Assembly: GCF_900176255.2 (NCBI RefSeq)
Contig: NZ_FXEG02000002.1
Span: 1,426,001 to 1,490,000 of the forward strand
DNA: 64,000 nt
From: Mycobacterium ahvazicum
Lineage (GTDB): Bacteria; Actinomycetota; Actinomycetes; Mycobacteriales; Mycobacteriaceae
Direction of reading: 5' to 3'
Part shown: one piece after another, positions 40,037 to 49,354 of the stretch
Layout of the letters: every line of letters begins with the position of its first letter
Position numbering within the stretch: the first letter of the stretch is position 1
Program-made: the position numbers and the translations under genes
Notes under the pieces: generated by a model
Seen by the model: the letters and a program-made list of their open reading frames with translations, nothing else
What the model was told of the DNA's origin: nothing
Databases searched by the model: none

Positions 40037-41065
40037 ATGGTGCTGGGTTTTTGGGATATCGCGGTGCCCATCGTGGGCGCACCGATGTCGGGCGGACCCG
40101 GCAGCCCGGCATTGGCGGCGGCGGTGTCCAACGCGGGCGGACTCGGTTTCGTTCCCGCCGGGTACGTCAGTGCCGACCAGTTTGCGCAGGATGTCGCCGC
40201 GGCGCGCGCTGCCACCACCGGCCCGCTCGGGGTGAACCTGCTTGTGCCGCAACCCAGTGTCGCCGACTGGGTGGCGTTGGACTATTACGCGGAGGCCCTC
40301 GAAGCGATCGCCGAGCACTACCAGGTTTATGTGGGCCGGCCCGAATTCGGGCACGACGACGACTGGGCGCGCAAGCTCGAAGTCGTCGCCGACCTGCGCC
40401 CGGAACTGGTGTCGTTCACCTACGGAGTGCCGTCGCCGGATGTGATCCGGCGCTTCGGTGCTCTCGGACTGTTGGTGATGGTGACGGTGACGTCGCTTTA
40501 TGAAGCCGGGGTGGCCGTCGCCGCCGGCGCGGACAGCCTGGTGGTCCAGGGTCCGAATGCCGGCGGGAACCGCGCCACCTTCGCACCCGACATGGATCCC
40601 GGCGGCGAGTCGCTGCATCAGCTGATCGACCGCATCCATCGGGCACATCGCGACGTCCCGATCATCGCCGCGGGTGGCCTGGGCACCGCCGAGGATGTCG
40701 CGGGTGTGCTGCGCCGGGGCGCGGTGGCCGCGCAGGTGGGCACCGCGCTGCTGCTCAGCGACGAAGCCGGCACCAGCACCGGTCAACGCGTCGCCATGAA
40801 GAATCAACTCTTTTCCAAGACCATCGTCACGCGGGCGTTCTCGGGACGGTATGCGCGCAGCCTGGAGAACGAATTCATTCGCCTGTTCGACAACGTGGCG
40901 CCCCTGGGCTATCCCGAGGTGAACCAGATGACGTTGCCGATTCGGGAGGCGGCGACCGAGCGGGAAGATCCCCAGGGCATGAGCCTTTGGGCGGGAACGT
41001 CGTTCCGCGAGGCGCAGGCGGGTCCGGTGGCCGACATCGTCGCGAGCCTGAACCCCGACGACTAA
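40037..41065 (+). CDS. Nitronate monooxygenase-like FMN protein
   Basis: 342 residues, TIM-barrel 2-nitropropane dioxygenase/NMO family; ortholog of Rv2781c. FMN-site patterns: VPIVGAPMSGGPGSPALAAAVSNAGGLGFVPAGY, VVQGPNAGGNRATF and PIIAAGGLGTAEDVAGVLRRGAVAAQVGTALL. Expected to oxidise propionate-3-nitronate or related toxins, or to act on enoyl substrates. Distance to the beta-lactamase gene is 6 nt, so the two are probably on one mRNA. Confidence 0.88.
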   Translation: MVLGFWDIAVPIVGAPMSGGPGSPALAAAVSNAGGLGFVPAGYVSADQFAQDVAAARAATTGPLGVNLLVPQPSVADWVALDYYAEALEAIAEHYQVYVGRPEFGHDDDWARKLEVVADLRPELVSFTYGVPSPDVIRRFGALGLLVMVTVTSLYEAGVAVAAGADSLVVQGPNAGGNRATFAPDMDPGGESLHQLIDRIHRAHRDVPIIAAGGLGTAEDVAGVLRRGAVAAQVGTALLLSDEAGTSTGQRVAMKNQLFSKTIVTRAFSGRYARSLENEFIRLFDNVAPLGYPEVNQMTLPIREAATEREDPQGMSLWAGTSFREAQAGPVADIVASLNPDD

Positions 41066-41071
41066 CCGAGC

Positions 41072-41953
41072 GTGTCAGAACTAACCCGCCGGCGGTTGTT
41101 GGTGGCCGCGATGACGACCCCGGTGCTGAGCGCGTGCGCACCACCCGCACATGCCGATCCGCCGCCGGTCTACGGTCGCCTGGCTGAGCTCGAGCGCCAA
41201 TACGACGCCTACATCGGCCTTTTCGCGGCAGATCCCGGGTCGGGGCGCACCTGCGCCCATCGCGACGACGATCCCTTCGCGATGTGCTCGACGTTCAAGG
41301 TCTACGCCGCGGCGCGGGTGTTGCAGATGGCACAGCACGGCGAATTGGATTTGCAGCAACCGATTTTCATCGATCCCGCCGCGTTACTGCCCAACTCGCC
41401 GGTGACCGCGCCGCGGGCCGGCAACACCGTGCCTCTCGCGCAACTGTGCGCGGCCGCGTTGCAGCGCAGCGACAACGTGGCCGCCAACCTGCTGCTGGCG
41501 CAGATCGGCGGACCGCCCGCCATCACCGACTTCGCTCGCTCCATTGCAGACGAGCGCACCCGGCTCGATCGCTGCGAGATCGAATTGAACACCGCGATCC
41601 CCGGCGACCCCCGCGATACCAGCACCCCGCGCGCGCTTGGCACCGGAGTCCAAAACCTGCTCAGCGGAACGGTTCTGGGTGACGCGCAGCGCCGTCAGCT
41701 GGAACAGTGGATGCGCGACAATGTGACCTCGAGCATGCGGGCGGGCCTGCCGCCGGGGTGGACCAGCGCCGACAAGACCGGCACCGGGGACTACGGCAGC
41801 ACCAACGACGTCGGCATGGTGTACGGGCCGGCCGGGCAGCGCGCGTTGCTGTCGGTGATGACGCGTTCGCGGTCGGCCAACTCTAACGCCGATGCGCTGC
41901 GGCCGCTGATCGTCGAGGTGACGAAATCGGTGCTGAGATGGCTGACCGGCTGA
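41072..41953 (+). CDS. Class A beta-lactamase, predicted Tat lipoprotein
   Basis: 293 residues. All active-site motifs are present: STFK (73-76, nucleophile Ser73), SDN (133-135), E169-x-ELN (general-base Glu) and KTG (235-237) within [10 protein letters not shown]-terminus TRRRLLVAA with twin/triple Arg, then LSAC (Cys22), indicating Tat export and lipid anchoring. BlaC of M. tuberculosis has SDG at the second motif; this enzyme has the ordinary SDN. It should hydrolyse beta-lactams in the periplasm. GTG start at 41072, no clear ribosome site. In M. tuberculosis blaC is elsewhere, so this is a different locus. Confidence 0.9.
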   Translation: MSELTRRRLLVAAMTTPVLSACAPPAHADPPPVYGRLAELERQYDAYIGLFAADPGSGRTCAHRDDDPFAMCSTFKVYAAARVLQMAQHGELDLQQPIFIDPAALLPNSPVTAPRAGNTVPLAQLCAAALQRSDNVAANLLLAQIGGPPAITDFARSIADERTRLDRCEIELNTAIPGDPRDTSTPRALGTGVQNLLSGTVLGDAQRRQLEQWMRDNVTSSMRAGLPPGWTSADKTGTGDYGSTNDVGMVYGPAGQRALLSVMTRSRSANSNADALRPLIVEVTKSVLRWLTG

Positions 41954-41956
41954 GCG

Positions 41957-43072
41957 TCAGGCCAGCACGCCGACCGGGTCGGTGAACGGCAGGCTCAGGT
42001 CGGCGGCCACCCGCTCGGACAGCAGCGCGCCTTCGTGTGTCGAAAGGCCTTTTGCCAGAGCCGGATCCGACCGGCAGGCCTGCTGCCAGCCCTGGTCGGC
42101 GAGCCGGAGCACGTACGGCATCGTCGCGTTGGTCAGCGCGTAGGTCGAGGTCTTCGGGACCGCGCTGGGCATGTTCGCCACGCAGTAGAACAGGACGTCG
42201 TGCACCGTGAACGTCGGGTCGTCGTGGGTGGTCGGCCGCGAGTCCTCGAAGCAGCCGCCCTGGTCGATCGAGATGTCCACCAGCACGGCGCCTTTTTTCA
42301 TCTGTGCGACAAGCGAATTCGAGATCAACTTCGGCGCCTTGGAGCCGGGCACCAGCACGGCCCCGATCACCAGGTCGGCGTGTCTGACCGCGCCCTCGAG
42401 CTCGTAGGTCGACGAGTAGCGGGTCTGGATACGGCCGGTGAACTCGGCGTCGAGAAGTCGCAGCTTGTCGATGTTGAGGTCGAGCACCCGGACACTGGCC
42501 CCCATGCCACTGGCCATCCGGGCCGCGTTGTAACCGGCCGTGCCGGCGCCGATGACCACGACGTCGGCGGGCTTGACGCCCGGCACCCCGCCCATCAATG
42601 CGCCGCGTCCGCCCTGCGTCCGCATCAGGTGGTAGGCGCCGATCTGAGCCGACAGCCGGCCCGCGACTTCGCTCATCGGGGCCAGCAGCGGCAGTGCGCC
42701 ATCGGCGGTCTGCACGGTCTCGTAGGCGATCGACGTTGTGCCGGAAGACAATAGCGCGTTGGTGCAGGTGTCCGACGCGGCCAGATGCAGGTAGGTGAAC
42801 AGCACCTGCCCGGCGCGCAGCAGCGCGTACTCGGCGGGCATCGGTTCCTTGACCTTGAGCAGCAGGTCGGCATCGGCCCACACCTGCTGGGCGGAGCTGA
42901 GCAGCTGTGCACCCGCGGCCTTGAACTCCATGTCGGTGATTGCCGACCCTTCTCCGGCGCCGGCCTGCACCAGCACCTCGTGGCCGCGGTGCGTCAGTTC
43001 GGCGACGCCTGCCGGGGTGATGGCCACCCTGAACTCGTTGTTTTTGGTCTCGGTGGGAATGCCGACTCGCAT
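41957..43072 (-). CDS. ald: L-alanine dehydrogenase
   Basis: 371 residues, same as M. tuberculosis Ald (Rv2780). NAD-dependent interconversion of alanine and pyruvate/ammonia, also used for glyoxylate. N-terminus [23 protein letters not shown], substrate region [19 protein letters not shown] ([13 protein letters not shown]), and Rossmann [25 protein letters not shown]-terminal [19 protein letters not shown]. The ATG at 43072 gives the family length; the longer frame runs into the divergent promoter. Divergent from aldR with 68 bp between starts. Confidence 0.96.
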   Translation of the reverse strand: MRVGIPTETKNNEFRVAITPAGVAELTHRGHEVLVQAGAGEGSAITDMEFKAAGAQLLSSAQQVWADADLLLKVKEPMPAEYALLRAGQVLFTYLHLAASDTCTNALLSSGTTSIAYETVQTADGALPLLAPMSEVAGRLSAQIGAYHLMRTQGGRGALMGGVPGVKPADVVVIGAGTAGYNAARMASGMGASVRVLDLNIDKLRLLDAEFTGRIQTRYSSTYELEGAVRHADLVIGAVLVPGSKAPKLISNSLVAQMKKGAVLVDISIDQGGCFEDSRPTTHDDPTFTVHDVLFYCVANMPSAVPKTSTYALTNATMPYVLRLADQGWQQACRSDPALAKGLSTHEGALLSERVAADLSLPFTDPVGVLA

Positions 43073-43128
43073 GCCGTCAATTGTGAAGAAAGTTCGGACA
43101 AGCGGCAAACAGGCTGATGTTAATTCCA

Positions 43129-43134
43129 TAAGAT
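43129..43134 (+). promoter_or_regulatory. -10 box of a leaderless aldR promoter in the ald/aldR intergenic region
   Basis: TAAGAT, 6 nt, ATG 43141. The 68-bp region (43073-43140) must also hold the ald promoter and AldR sites, since AldR is known to control ald in mycobacteria. Confidence 0.5.
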
Positions 43135-43140
43135 CGGCGT

Positions 43141-43656
43141 ATGACTGATGAGTCAACGGAACTCGTGGGCCTGGCGGGCGACAGGCCGAAGGATCTTCGG
43201 CCCGCCGATCTCGATGCGGTGGACCACAGAATTCTGAGCCTGCTGCACGCCGATGCCCGGATAACCAACAACGCCCTGGCCGAGGCGGTCGGCATCGCGG
43301 CGTCCACGTGTCACGGGCGGGTACGGCGGCTGGTCGACCTCGGCGTGATTCGCGGTTTCTTCACCGACATCGATCCGGTCGCGGTGGGAATGCCGCTGCA
43401 GGCGATGATCTCGGTGACCTTGCAATCCAGCGCGCGCGGCAAGATCCGCAGCTTCATCCACCAGATCCGGGGGCGCCGCCAGGTGATGGACGTCTATTTC
43501 CTTGCGGGTGCCGACGATTTCATCCTGCATGTCGCCGCCCGCGACACCGAGGACCTGCGTTCCTTCGTGGTGGAGAACCTCAACGCCGACGCCGACGTCG
43601 CCGGAACTCAGACCTCGCTGATCTTCGAACATCTCCGTGGAGCCGCGCCGATCTAG
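43141..43656 (+). CDS. aldR: Lrp/AsnC-family regulator AldR
   Basis: 171 residues. N-terminal helix-turn-helix (VDHRILSLLHADARITNNALAEAVGIAASTCHGRVRRLVDLGVI) and C-terminal RAM ligand-binding domain (MPLQAMISVTLQS, VMDVYFLAGADDFILHVAARD). Ortholog of Rv2779c, the alanine-responsive regulator of ald. Divergent arrangement with ald is conserved. Confidence 0.94.
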   Translation: MTDESTELVGLAGDRPKDLRPADLDAVDHRILSLLHADARITNNALAEAVGIAASTCHGRVRRLVDLGVIRGFFTDIDPVAVGMPLQAMISVTLQSSARGKIRSFIHQIRGRRQVMDVYFLAGADDFILHVAARDTEDLRSFVVENLNADADVAGTQTSLIFEHLRGAAPI

Positions 43657-43659
43657 GCT

Positions 43660-43665
43660 TAGGAT
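43660..43665 (+). promoter_or_regulatory. -10 box of a leaderless SRPBCC-gene promoter
   Basis: TAGGAT, 6 nt, ATG 43672; an overlapping TAGGCT is at 43654-43659. Confidence 0.45.
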
Positions 43666-43671
43666 CTGCGG

Positions 43672-44133
43672 ATGAGCGACCCGTGCGTGTCGGCCACTGT
43701 CCAGATCGACGCCCGTCCCGATGTGGTCTATTCGCTGATCACCGATTTGCCGACGCTGACCTCGCTGGCCGAAGAGGCGGTTGCGATGCGGTGGTGCAAG
43801 GGCGACGCGGCGGGTCAGGGCGCGGTGTTCACCGGCCGTAACGAAAACGGCAGCAAGCGGTGGAACACGAGGTGCACCGTCACCGACGCGGAGCCGGGCC
43901 GACGGTTCGCGTTCGACGTGCGGCACACCGTTTTTCCCATTGCGCGCTGGCAATACGACATCGTCGCGTCCGACGGCGGCTGCCTGGTGACCGAAAGCAC
44001 CTGGGACCGGCGGCCCGGCTGGTTCCGCAAGCTCTCCGGCAGGGCGACCGGCGTCACCGACCGGGTGGCCGCCAACACCAAGAACATCGAGCTCACGCTG
44101 CAGCGCCTCAAGCAGCGTGCCGAAGCCGGGTAG
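43672..44133 (+). CDS. SRPBCC (START-like) family protein
   Basis: 153 residues. Polyketide cyclase/START-like helix-grip fold: VQIDARPDVVYSLITDLPTLTSLAEEAVAMRWCKG, FTGRNENGSKRWNTRCTVTDAEPGRRFAFDV and the long C-terminal helix VTDRVAANTKNIELTLQRLKQRA. A hydrophobic-ligand pocket is expected; no catalytic residues can be assigned. Ortholog of Rv2778c. Confidence 0.85.
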   Translation: MSDPCVSATVQIDARPDVVYSLITDLPTLTSLAEEAVAMRWCKGDAAGQGAVFTGRNENGSKRWNTRCTVTDAEPGRRFAFDVRHTVFPIARWQYDIVASDGGCLVTESTWDRRPGWFRKLSGRATGVTDRVAANTKNIELTLQRLKQRAEAG

Positions 44134-44184
44134 ACCTCGCGAGGAACCCGGTACCGCCGGTTTCGCATATTCGTGCGGCGAACC

Positions 44185-44190
44185 TATAAT
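44185..44190 (+). promoter_or_regulatory. Consensus -10 box for the PF10118/EphD-like/reductase operon
   Basis: A perfect TATAAT, unusual in this GC-rich window; leader of about 57 nt to the ATG at 44254. The -35 is not evident. Confidence 0.55.
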
Positions 44191-44253
44191 TGCCATGCCC
44201 GATGTTCACCGAGACGACTTTCAGTCAAAGTAAACGCTGAGGTAGGGGGCCGT

Positions 44254-45162
44254 ATGTTCACCGTCGACGACCAGGCCGCGGGTCCGCATGACGCGTCGCT
44301 CGATCGTGAGCGCCTCGTGCTCGAGGCGCGTGACGTGGCCTTCGACTGGGCGACGCTGCCGGTGCATTACGTGCCCGACGAGCCGTTTACCACCCACATG
44401 CTCAACGTTTTGCACCTGCTGCTGCCGGCCGGCGAGGAGTTTTTCGTCGAGGTGTTCAAGCGCGCGCTGCCGCTGATCCGGGACGACCAGCTGCGGCTGG
44501 ATGTGCAGGGCTTCATCGGTCAGGAGGCGGTGCATTCGCAGGCGCACTCGGGCGTGCTCGCCCGGTTCGACGCCCGCGGCATCGACGTGACGCCCTACAC
44601 CGGCCAGGTCAGGTGGATGTTCGAGAAGGTACTGGGGTCGCGGCCCGGGTGGAGCAAACGGCGCCAGGACAGCTGGCTGCTCGAGCAGGTCTCGTTCATC
44701 TCCGCGATCGAGCACTACACCGCGATCTTGGGTGAGTGGATCCTGAACACCCCCGCACACGACGCGATCGGCACCGATCCGGTGATGCTGGACATGCTGC
44801 GCTGGCACGGCGCCGAAGAAGTCGAGCACAAGGCGGTCGCCTTCGACACGATGAAGCACCTGCGGGCCGGGTATTGGCGGCAGGTACGTGCGCAGCTGGT
44901 GGTCTCTCCGGCGATGTTGCTGCTGTGGATCCGTGGCGTGCGCTACCTCTATTCGGTGGACCCGCTGCTGTCGCCGGGCACCAAGCCGCGCTGGCGTGAC
45001 TACGTCAAAGCAGTCCGCCGCGGCCTGTTGCCCGGCCCGCTACGATTCCTGCGTGGTATCGCCGATTACTACCGGCCGGGCTTCCACCCGTCGCAATTGG
45101 GCGGGCTTGGGCAAGCAGTCGACTATCTGGCCGTCTCTCCTGCAGCGAGGGCGTCGCACTGA
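44254..45162 (+). CDS. PF10118-type metal-dependent hydrolase family protein (diiron-like)
   Basis: 302 residues from ATG 44254, preceded by GAGG-TAGGGGG. All-helical, ferritin-like pattern with two E-x2-H motifs: GQEAVHSQAH (about residue 90) and AEEVEHKAVAFD (about 190), plus Glu/His on other helices (ISAIEHYTAILGEW). These would bind a di-metal centre. Family is annotated as metal-dependent hydrolase, but an oxygenase/desaturase-like role is possible, especially next to a ferredoxin-type reductase. Resembles Rv2777c. 3 nt from the next gene. Confidence 0.82.
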   Translation: MFTVDDQAAGPHDASLDRERLVLEARDVAFDWATLPVHYVPDEPFTTHMLNVLHLLLPAGEEFFVEVFKRALPLIRDDQLRLDVQGFIGQEAVHSQAHSGVLARFDARGIDVTPYTGQVRWMFEKVLGSRPGWSKRRQDSWLLEQVSFISAIEHYTAILGEWILNTPAHDAIGTDPVMLDMLRWHGAEEVEHKAVAFDTMKHLRAGYWRQVRAQLVVSPAMLLLWIRGVRYLYSVDPLLSPGTKPRWRDYVKAVRRGLLPGPLRFLRGIADYYRPGFHPSQLGGLGQAVDYLAVSPAARASH

Positions 45163-45165
45163 GCT

Positions 45166-46932
45166 ATGACCATTGACTTCGGATTCACCGCATCCAACGG
45201 TGTGGCCCTGGCCGTCCATCGTTACACCGAAATCGACGCGTCGCGCCCGACCATTCTTGCCATTCACGGCTGGCCCGATAACCATCACGTCTGGGACCCG
45301 ATCGCCGAGGAATTCGGGCAGAACTACGCCGGCCGATACAACTTCGTTGCCTACGACGTCCGCGGCGCCGGCGAATCATCGCGTCCGGCAAAGCAATCCG
45401 GGTACGCGTTCGAGCATCTGGTTTCCGATCTCGGCGCGGTGATCGACAGCCTGGGTGTCGAGAAGGTCCATCTGCTGGCCCACGACTGGGGCTCGATCCA
45501 GGCCTGGGCGGCCATCACCGATGAATCGATGATGGACAAGATCGCGACGTTCACCTCGATCTCGGGACCGCATCTGCAATACGCGGGCAGGTTCTTGCGC
45601 TCGGCGCGCAACCCGCGGGGGCTGGCCCAGGTCGCGGGCCAGCTGATGGCTTCGACCTACATCGGCTTCTTCCTGTGCCCGGGCGTGCCGGAAGCGGCGT
45701 TTCATTCCGGAATCGGCGCCAAAGTCGTTGAGGCCATCGAACGCATCGGCCGGTCGAGCACGCGCAGTCAACGTCGCGCGACGCCGCGATCGACCGCGGA
45801 CTATGTCAACGGGTTGAACCTGTACCGGGCCAACATGCCCGCGCCGATGTTGAGGCCCGGACGCGAACTGCCGAAGACCAACGTCGCGGTTCAGGTGCTG
45901 GTGCCGCGCATGGACCTCTTCGTGACTCCCGCGCTGCAGCGCTTCACCGGCGCGATTCCCGCTGGGGGCAGGGTGGTTTCGATCGAGGGTGGTCACTGGG
46001 TGGTGACGTCTCGCCCCGATGTGGTGGCCCGGCTCACCAGCGAGTGGGTCGATCGCAGCGTCGGCGGCGCGGCCCCCGCCGGCGAGCCCGCGGTGCAAGG
46101 CGGCCCGCACGAGATCCCGGGCAAGCTCGCGTTGATCACCGGCGCGGGTGCCGGCATCGGCCGGGCCACCGCGGTGGAACTTGCCCGCCATGGTGCTCGC
46201 AAGGTGATTATCGTCGATCGAAACCTTAACGCGGCCAACGAAACTGCGGATGCCGTTCGTGCCGCGTGCGCCGAGGCCGTGGTGTACCAAGCCGACGTCA
46301 GCGACGAAGCGTCGATGAACGACCTTGCCGCCCAAGTCCTCAACGACCACGGTGTGGTCGACATCTTGGTGAACAACGCCGGCATCGGCATGGCGGGCCG
46401 GTTCCTGGAGACCAGCCCGGGGAACTGGGAGGACATCATCGGGGTCAACCTGCGTGGTGTCATCACCGGCAGCAGGGCTTTCGGCGCGCAGATGGTCGAG
46501 CGTGGCGAGGGCGGGACGATCATCAACGTGGCCTCGGCGTCGGCGTACCTGCCGTCGAAATTCATGGTCGCCTACAGCACCACGAAGGCGGCGGTGCTGG
46601 GGTTCAGCGAGTCGCTGCGCGCCGACTTCGCCGACGAGGGCATTGCCGTCACCGCGGTGTGCCCCGGATTCGTCAACACCGATATCGCCAAAAGCACTGT
46701 CTACGCTGGGATGTCGGATGCCGAGCAGGAGCGGGCCCGGGACAGGGCCGACGCGGCCTACCGGCGCCGCAACTACACCCCGCAGGCCGTGGCCGAGGCC
46801 ATCGTCAGGGCGATCAAGACCGGGCCAGCGGTGCTACCGGTCGCCGCCGAGTCCAGAATCGGCTACGCGATGCGCCGGATCAGTCCGGGCGCCGTGCGGC
46901 TGCTTGCCCGGCTGGACATTCGGCCGACGTAA
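45166..46932 (+). CDS. EphD-like fusion: epoxide-hydrolase-type alpha/beta hydrolase plus short-chain dehydrogenase
   Basis: 588 residues, two enzymes in one chain like M. tuberculosis EphD (Rv2214c, ~592). Residues 1-300: alpha/beta hydrolase with HGW oxyanion motif (AIHGWPDNHHVW) and an Asp nucleophile at 107 in LLAHDWGSIQ, as in epoxide hydrolases; late His in IEGGHWVVT. Residues ~315-588: SDR with TGAGAGIGRATA (NAD(P) binding), NNAGIGMAG, and the catalytic Ser/YSTTK. EphD has been tied to epoxy-mycolic acid processing; this copy lies at a different locus and is probably a paralog. Acts with the flanking diiron-like protein and reductase. Confidence 0.88.
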   Translation: MTIDFGFTASNGVALAVHRYTEIDASRPTILAIHGWPDNHHVWDPIAEEFGQNYAGRYNFVAYDVRGAGESSRPAKQSGYAFEHLVSDLGAVIDSLGVEKVHLLAHDWGSIQAWAAITDESMMDKIATFTSISGPHLQYAGRFLRSARNPRGLAQVAGQLMASTYIGFFLCPGVPEAAFHSGIGAKVVEAIERIGRSSTRSQRRATPRSTADYVNGLNLYRANMPAPMLRPGRELPKTNVAVQVLVPRMDLFVTPALQRFTGAIPAGGRVVSIEGGHWVVTSRPDVVARLTSEWVDRSVGGAAPAGEPAVQGGPHEIPGKLALITGAGAGIGRATAVELARHGARKVIIVDRNLNAANETADAVRAACAEAVVYQADVSDEASMNDLAAQVLNDHGVVDILVNNAGIGMAGRFLETSPGNWEDIIGVNLRGVITGSRAFGAQMVERGEGGTIINVASASAYLPSKFMVAYSTTKAAVLGFSESLRADFADEGIAVTAVCPGFVNTDIAKSTVYAGMSDAEQERARDRADAAYRRRNYTPQAVAEAIVRAIKTGPAVLPVAAESRIGYAMRRISPGAVRLLARLDIRPT

Positions 46933-46934
46933 GC

Positions 46935-48029
46935 ATGGTGGGGGATTTGACTGTGCGGGAGAGTATCTGGGCCAGTAGGCCCACCGATCTTTACGGTCGG
47001 CGCGAACGCGACCGTCTCGGCACGGCGTTGTGGGGGATCCGGGCGTTGTACGACGGATTCAGCGCGGTGTCGCGGTGGGAGCCGTCGCGGATCAAGCCGG
47101 TGCGGCGCACCCGGGTCGCCGTCGTGACCAAGCGTGAACTCGTCGCACCCGATGTCGTCGCGCTGACCCTGGCCGACCCGGATGGCGGGTTGCTCCCGTC
47201 CTGGACGCCCGGCGGTCACATCGACATGGTGCTGCCCTCGGGCCGGCGCCGCCAGTACTCGCTGTGCGGTCCGCCCGGCCGGCGCACCGACTACCGCATC
47301 GCGATACGGCGAATCGCCGACGGCGGAGGCGGTTCGATTGAAATGCACGACGCGTTCGACGTCGGCTCCACATGTGAGTTCGAAGGCCCGCGTAACGCCT
47401 TCTATCTCGGTTCGGCCGAGCGTGACGTGTTGTTCGTGATCGGCGGCATCGGCGTGACGCCCATTCTGCCGATGATCCAGATCGCCCGGCAACGCGGAAT
47501 CAATTGGCGCGCAATCTATGCCGGGCGCAGCAGGGAATACATGCCGTTGCTCGACGAAGTGACGGCGGTGGCCCCGGACCGGGTGACCATCTGGGCCGAC
47601 GACGAACAGGGCCGCTGTGCCGCCGTCGATGACCTGCTCGTCGGCGCCGGGCCGATGACCGCCGTCTACGTGTGCGGCCCGGCCGGGATGCTCGAGGCGG
47701 TTCGCATAGCCCGCAACGAACACGCCGATGCGCCTTTGCATTACGAGCGATTCAGTCCGCCACCGGTCGTCGACGGCGTTGCATTCGAACTTGAGCTCGC
47801 GCGCTCACAGCGGCGCCTCGATGTTCCGGCGAATCGGTCCGCGCTCGACGTGATGCGAGACCTTGACCCGACCACGCCTTATTCCTGCCAGCAAGGCTTC
47901 TGCGGGACATGCAAAGTCAAAGTGCTTGCCGGACAGGTCGACCACCGCGGGCGCACGGCGGTCGGCGGCGACGAGATGCTGGTCTGCGTGTCGCGGGCGA
48001 AAGCCGGCCGGCTCGTCATCGACGCCTGA
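46935..48029 (+). CDS. Phthalate-dioxygenase-type ferredoxin reductase
   Basis: 364 residues. Order: flavin domain (WTPGGHIDMVLPSGRRRQYSLCG, R-x-Y-S flavin motif), NAD domain (VLFVIGGIGVTPILPMIQ, YVCGPAGMLEAV) and C-terminal plant-type [2Fe-2S] domain with CQQGFCGTC and a distal MLVC. This is the class IA oxygenase reductase arrangement: it passes electrons from NAD(P)H to an oxygenase, most simply the diiron-like protein two genes upstream. Resembles Rv2776c but with an N-terminal ~60-residue extension. Start at 46935, 2 nt after the preceding stop. Confidence 0.9.
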   Translation: MVGDLTVRESIWASRPTDLYGRRERDRLGTALWGIRALYDGFSAVSRWEPSRIKPVRRTRVAVVTKRELVAPDVVALTLADPDGGLLPSWTPGGHIDMVLPSGRRRQYSLCGPPGRRTDYRIAIRRIADGGGGSIEMHDAFDVGSTCEFEGPRNAFYLGSAERDVLFVIGGIGVTPILPMIQIARQRGINWRAIYAGRSREYMPLLDEVTAVAPDRVTIWADDEQGRCAAVDDLLVGAGPMTAVYVCGPAGMLEAVRIARNEHADAPLHYERFSPPPVVDGVAFELELARSQRRLDVPANRSALDVMRDLDPTTPYSCQQGFCGTCKVKVLAGQVDHRGRTAVGGDEMLVCVSRAKAGRLVIDA

Positions 48030-48033
48030 GCGC

Positions 48034-48558
48034 TCAGCCTGCGGGCGCCGACCGATGACGCCGGTAGCCCACATGGCGCACCGTGACGCCGGGCAGCGGC
48101 TGCCAGACGAGCGTGCGGTCGTCAAGTTGAAAGTCGTTGTCTTCATAGAATTGTCGCGCCGTGTCATTCTTTTCTGCACACCACAGAACCACGTCGCCCG
48201 ACGGATTGGCATTGACGGCCTTGTTCAGCAGGCGCACACCGACTCCGAGGCCCTTGGCATCGTCGCAGGTGTAGAGGGCGTCGATTTGCAGGTCATCGCT
48301 GCTGGCGGACTCAGGCCCGAAGACCGTCATCCCCAATAGCTTGCCGCGGGCCTCGGCGACCCACATGCCCCATCCCGGCTGATTGAGCGCTTCCGGGTAC
48401 TTCACCGTGGCCCACAATTGCGGCGTTGCGATCAGGTCGAGCAGGTAATCGTCCAGGATGCCGGCGAACGACCGCCGCCACACCGGATAGTGCATCGCCG
48501 CGACCTTCTCGAAATCGCCCGGTCCGGCCCTGCGGATCTTGACGTCCTTCGATTTCAC
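48034..48558 (-). CDS. GNAT-family N-acetyltransferase
   Basis: 174 residues. GNAT pattern: VKIRRAGPGDFEKVAAMHYPVW, WVAEARGKLLGMTVFG, and the acetyl-CoA motif A IDALYTCDDAKGLGVGVRLL (degenerate Q/R-x2-G-x-G/A), then ARQFYEDNDFQ. Substrate unknown. Ortholog position of Rv2775. Converges on the reductase gene (4 nt between stops). Confidence 0.87.
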   Translation of the reverse strand: MKSKDVKIRRAGPGDFEKVAAMHYPVWRRSFAGILDDYLLDLIATPQLWATVKYPEALNQPGWGMWVAEARGKLLGMTVFGPESASSDDLQIDALYTCDDAKGLGVGVRLLNKAVNANPSGDVVLWCAEKNDTARQFYEDNDFQLDDRTLVWQPLPGVTVRHVGYRRHRSAPAG

Positions 48559-48573
48559 AGGGCCACCTTAAGG

Positions 48574-49239
48574 TCAATCCGCCCGGGAATGCTCGAGGTA
48601 AGCGACTAGGGCGTTCGTCAGACCACGCCGCGCCATGTCCAGGTCGGCATAGGAGCCCAGTTGACGCTCGGACACCAGGCCGCGCATCGCGCCCGGGATC
48701 AGCGCGGCCAGTTCCCGGACCCGGTCCGGATCGACGTCGAGCCCCGCGAAGGCGTTCTGACAGGTCTCCAGCCAGCTCTTGCCCCAGGAGAACAACTCGG
48801 CGGCGGTGCGCGGGTACAGGCGCTCCAGCTCGGCGGGGTCGCGGGGGAGGGCGGCACGCAGATTTTCGATCGCGCGCGAATCCGGCGACGCCAGACCGCG
48901 GTACAAGGTTTCGATGATGGCGCTGACCCGCTCGTGCAGGGGGGCGTTCGGTTGGACCGGCGTCGACAGTGACGAGAACGTCGCCGCCCGTCGCTCGGCG
49001 GTACGGTGCAGCACGGCCGCCCAGAACCCGTCGGTGTCGCCGAACTGGTATTGCACCGCGCCCCAGGTGGCGCCGATGTCTTTGGCGATGCGATTGGCCG
49101 ACACCGACCCCGGCTCGCCCGAGCCCAGCGATCGCAATGCGGCCTCGAGCATGTTCTCGCGAGTAGCGCTGCCGCGCCGGTTCGGCCGCCGGCCCACGAT
49201 GCCGGCCTCCGAAACGTGCCTGGTAGCCCGCTGTGCCAT
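48574..49239 (-). CDS. TetR/AcrR-family regulator
   Basis: 221 residues. N-terminal helix-turn-helix: TRENMLEAALRSLGSGEPGSVSANRIAKDIGATWGAVQYQFGDTDGFWAAVL, followed by a helical ligand domain. Divergent from the Rieske oxygenase gene across 128 bp that contains an AATCGATT palindrome at 49251-49258; it probably represses that operon and itself. 15 nt upstream of the GNAT gene on the same strand. Confidence 0.88.
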   Translation of the reverse strand: MAQRATRHVSEAGIVGRRPNRRGSATRENMLEAALRSLGSGEPGSVSANRIAKDIGATWGAVQYQFGDTDGFWAAVLHRTAERRAATFSSLSTPVQPNAPLHERVSAIIETLYRGLASPDSRAIENLRAALPRDPAELERLYPRTAAELFSWGKSWLETCQNAFAGLDVDPDRVRELAALIPGAMRGLVSERQLGSYADLDMARRGLTNALVAYLEHSRAD

Positions 49240-49354
49240 CGGCCGATCCTAATCGATTGTTTGCACGCCGCGGCGGAGCGGACTAGATTTTCATAGAGGG
49301 TACGTTGATTATTGACTGGCGCCGCTATCATTCGTTGCGAGGAGGACAGCTCTG

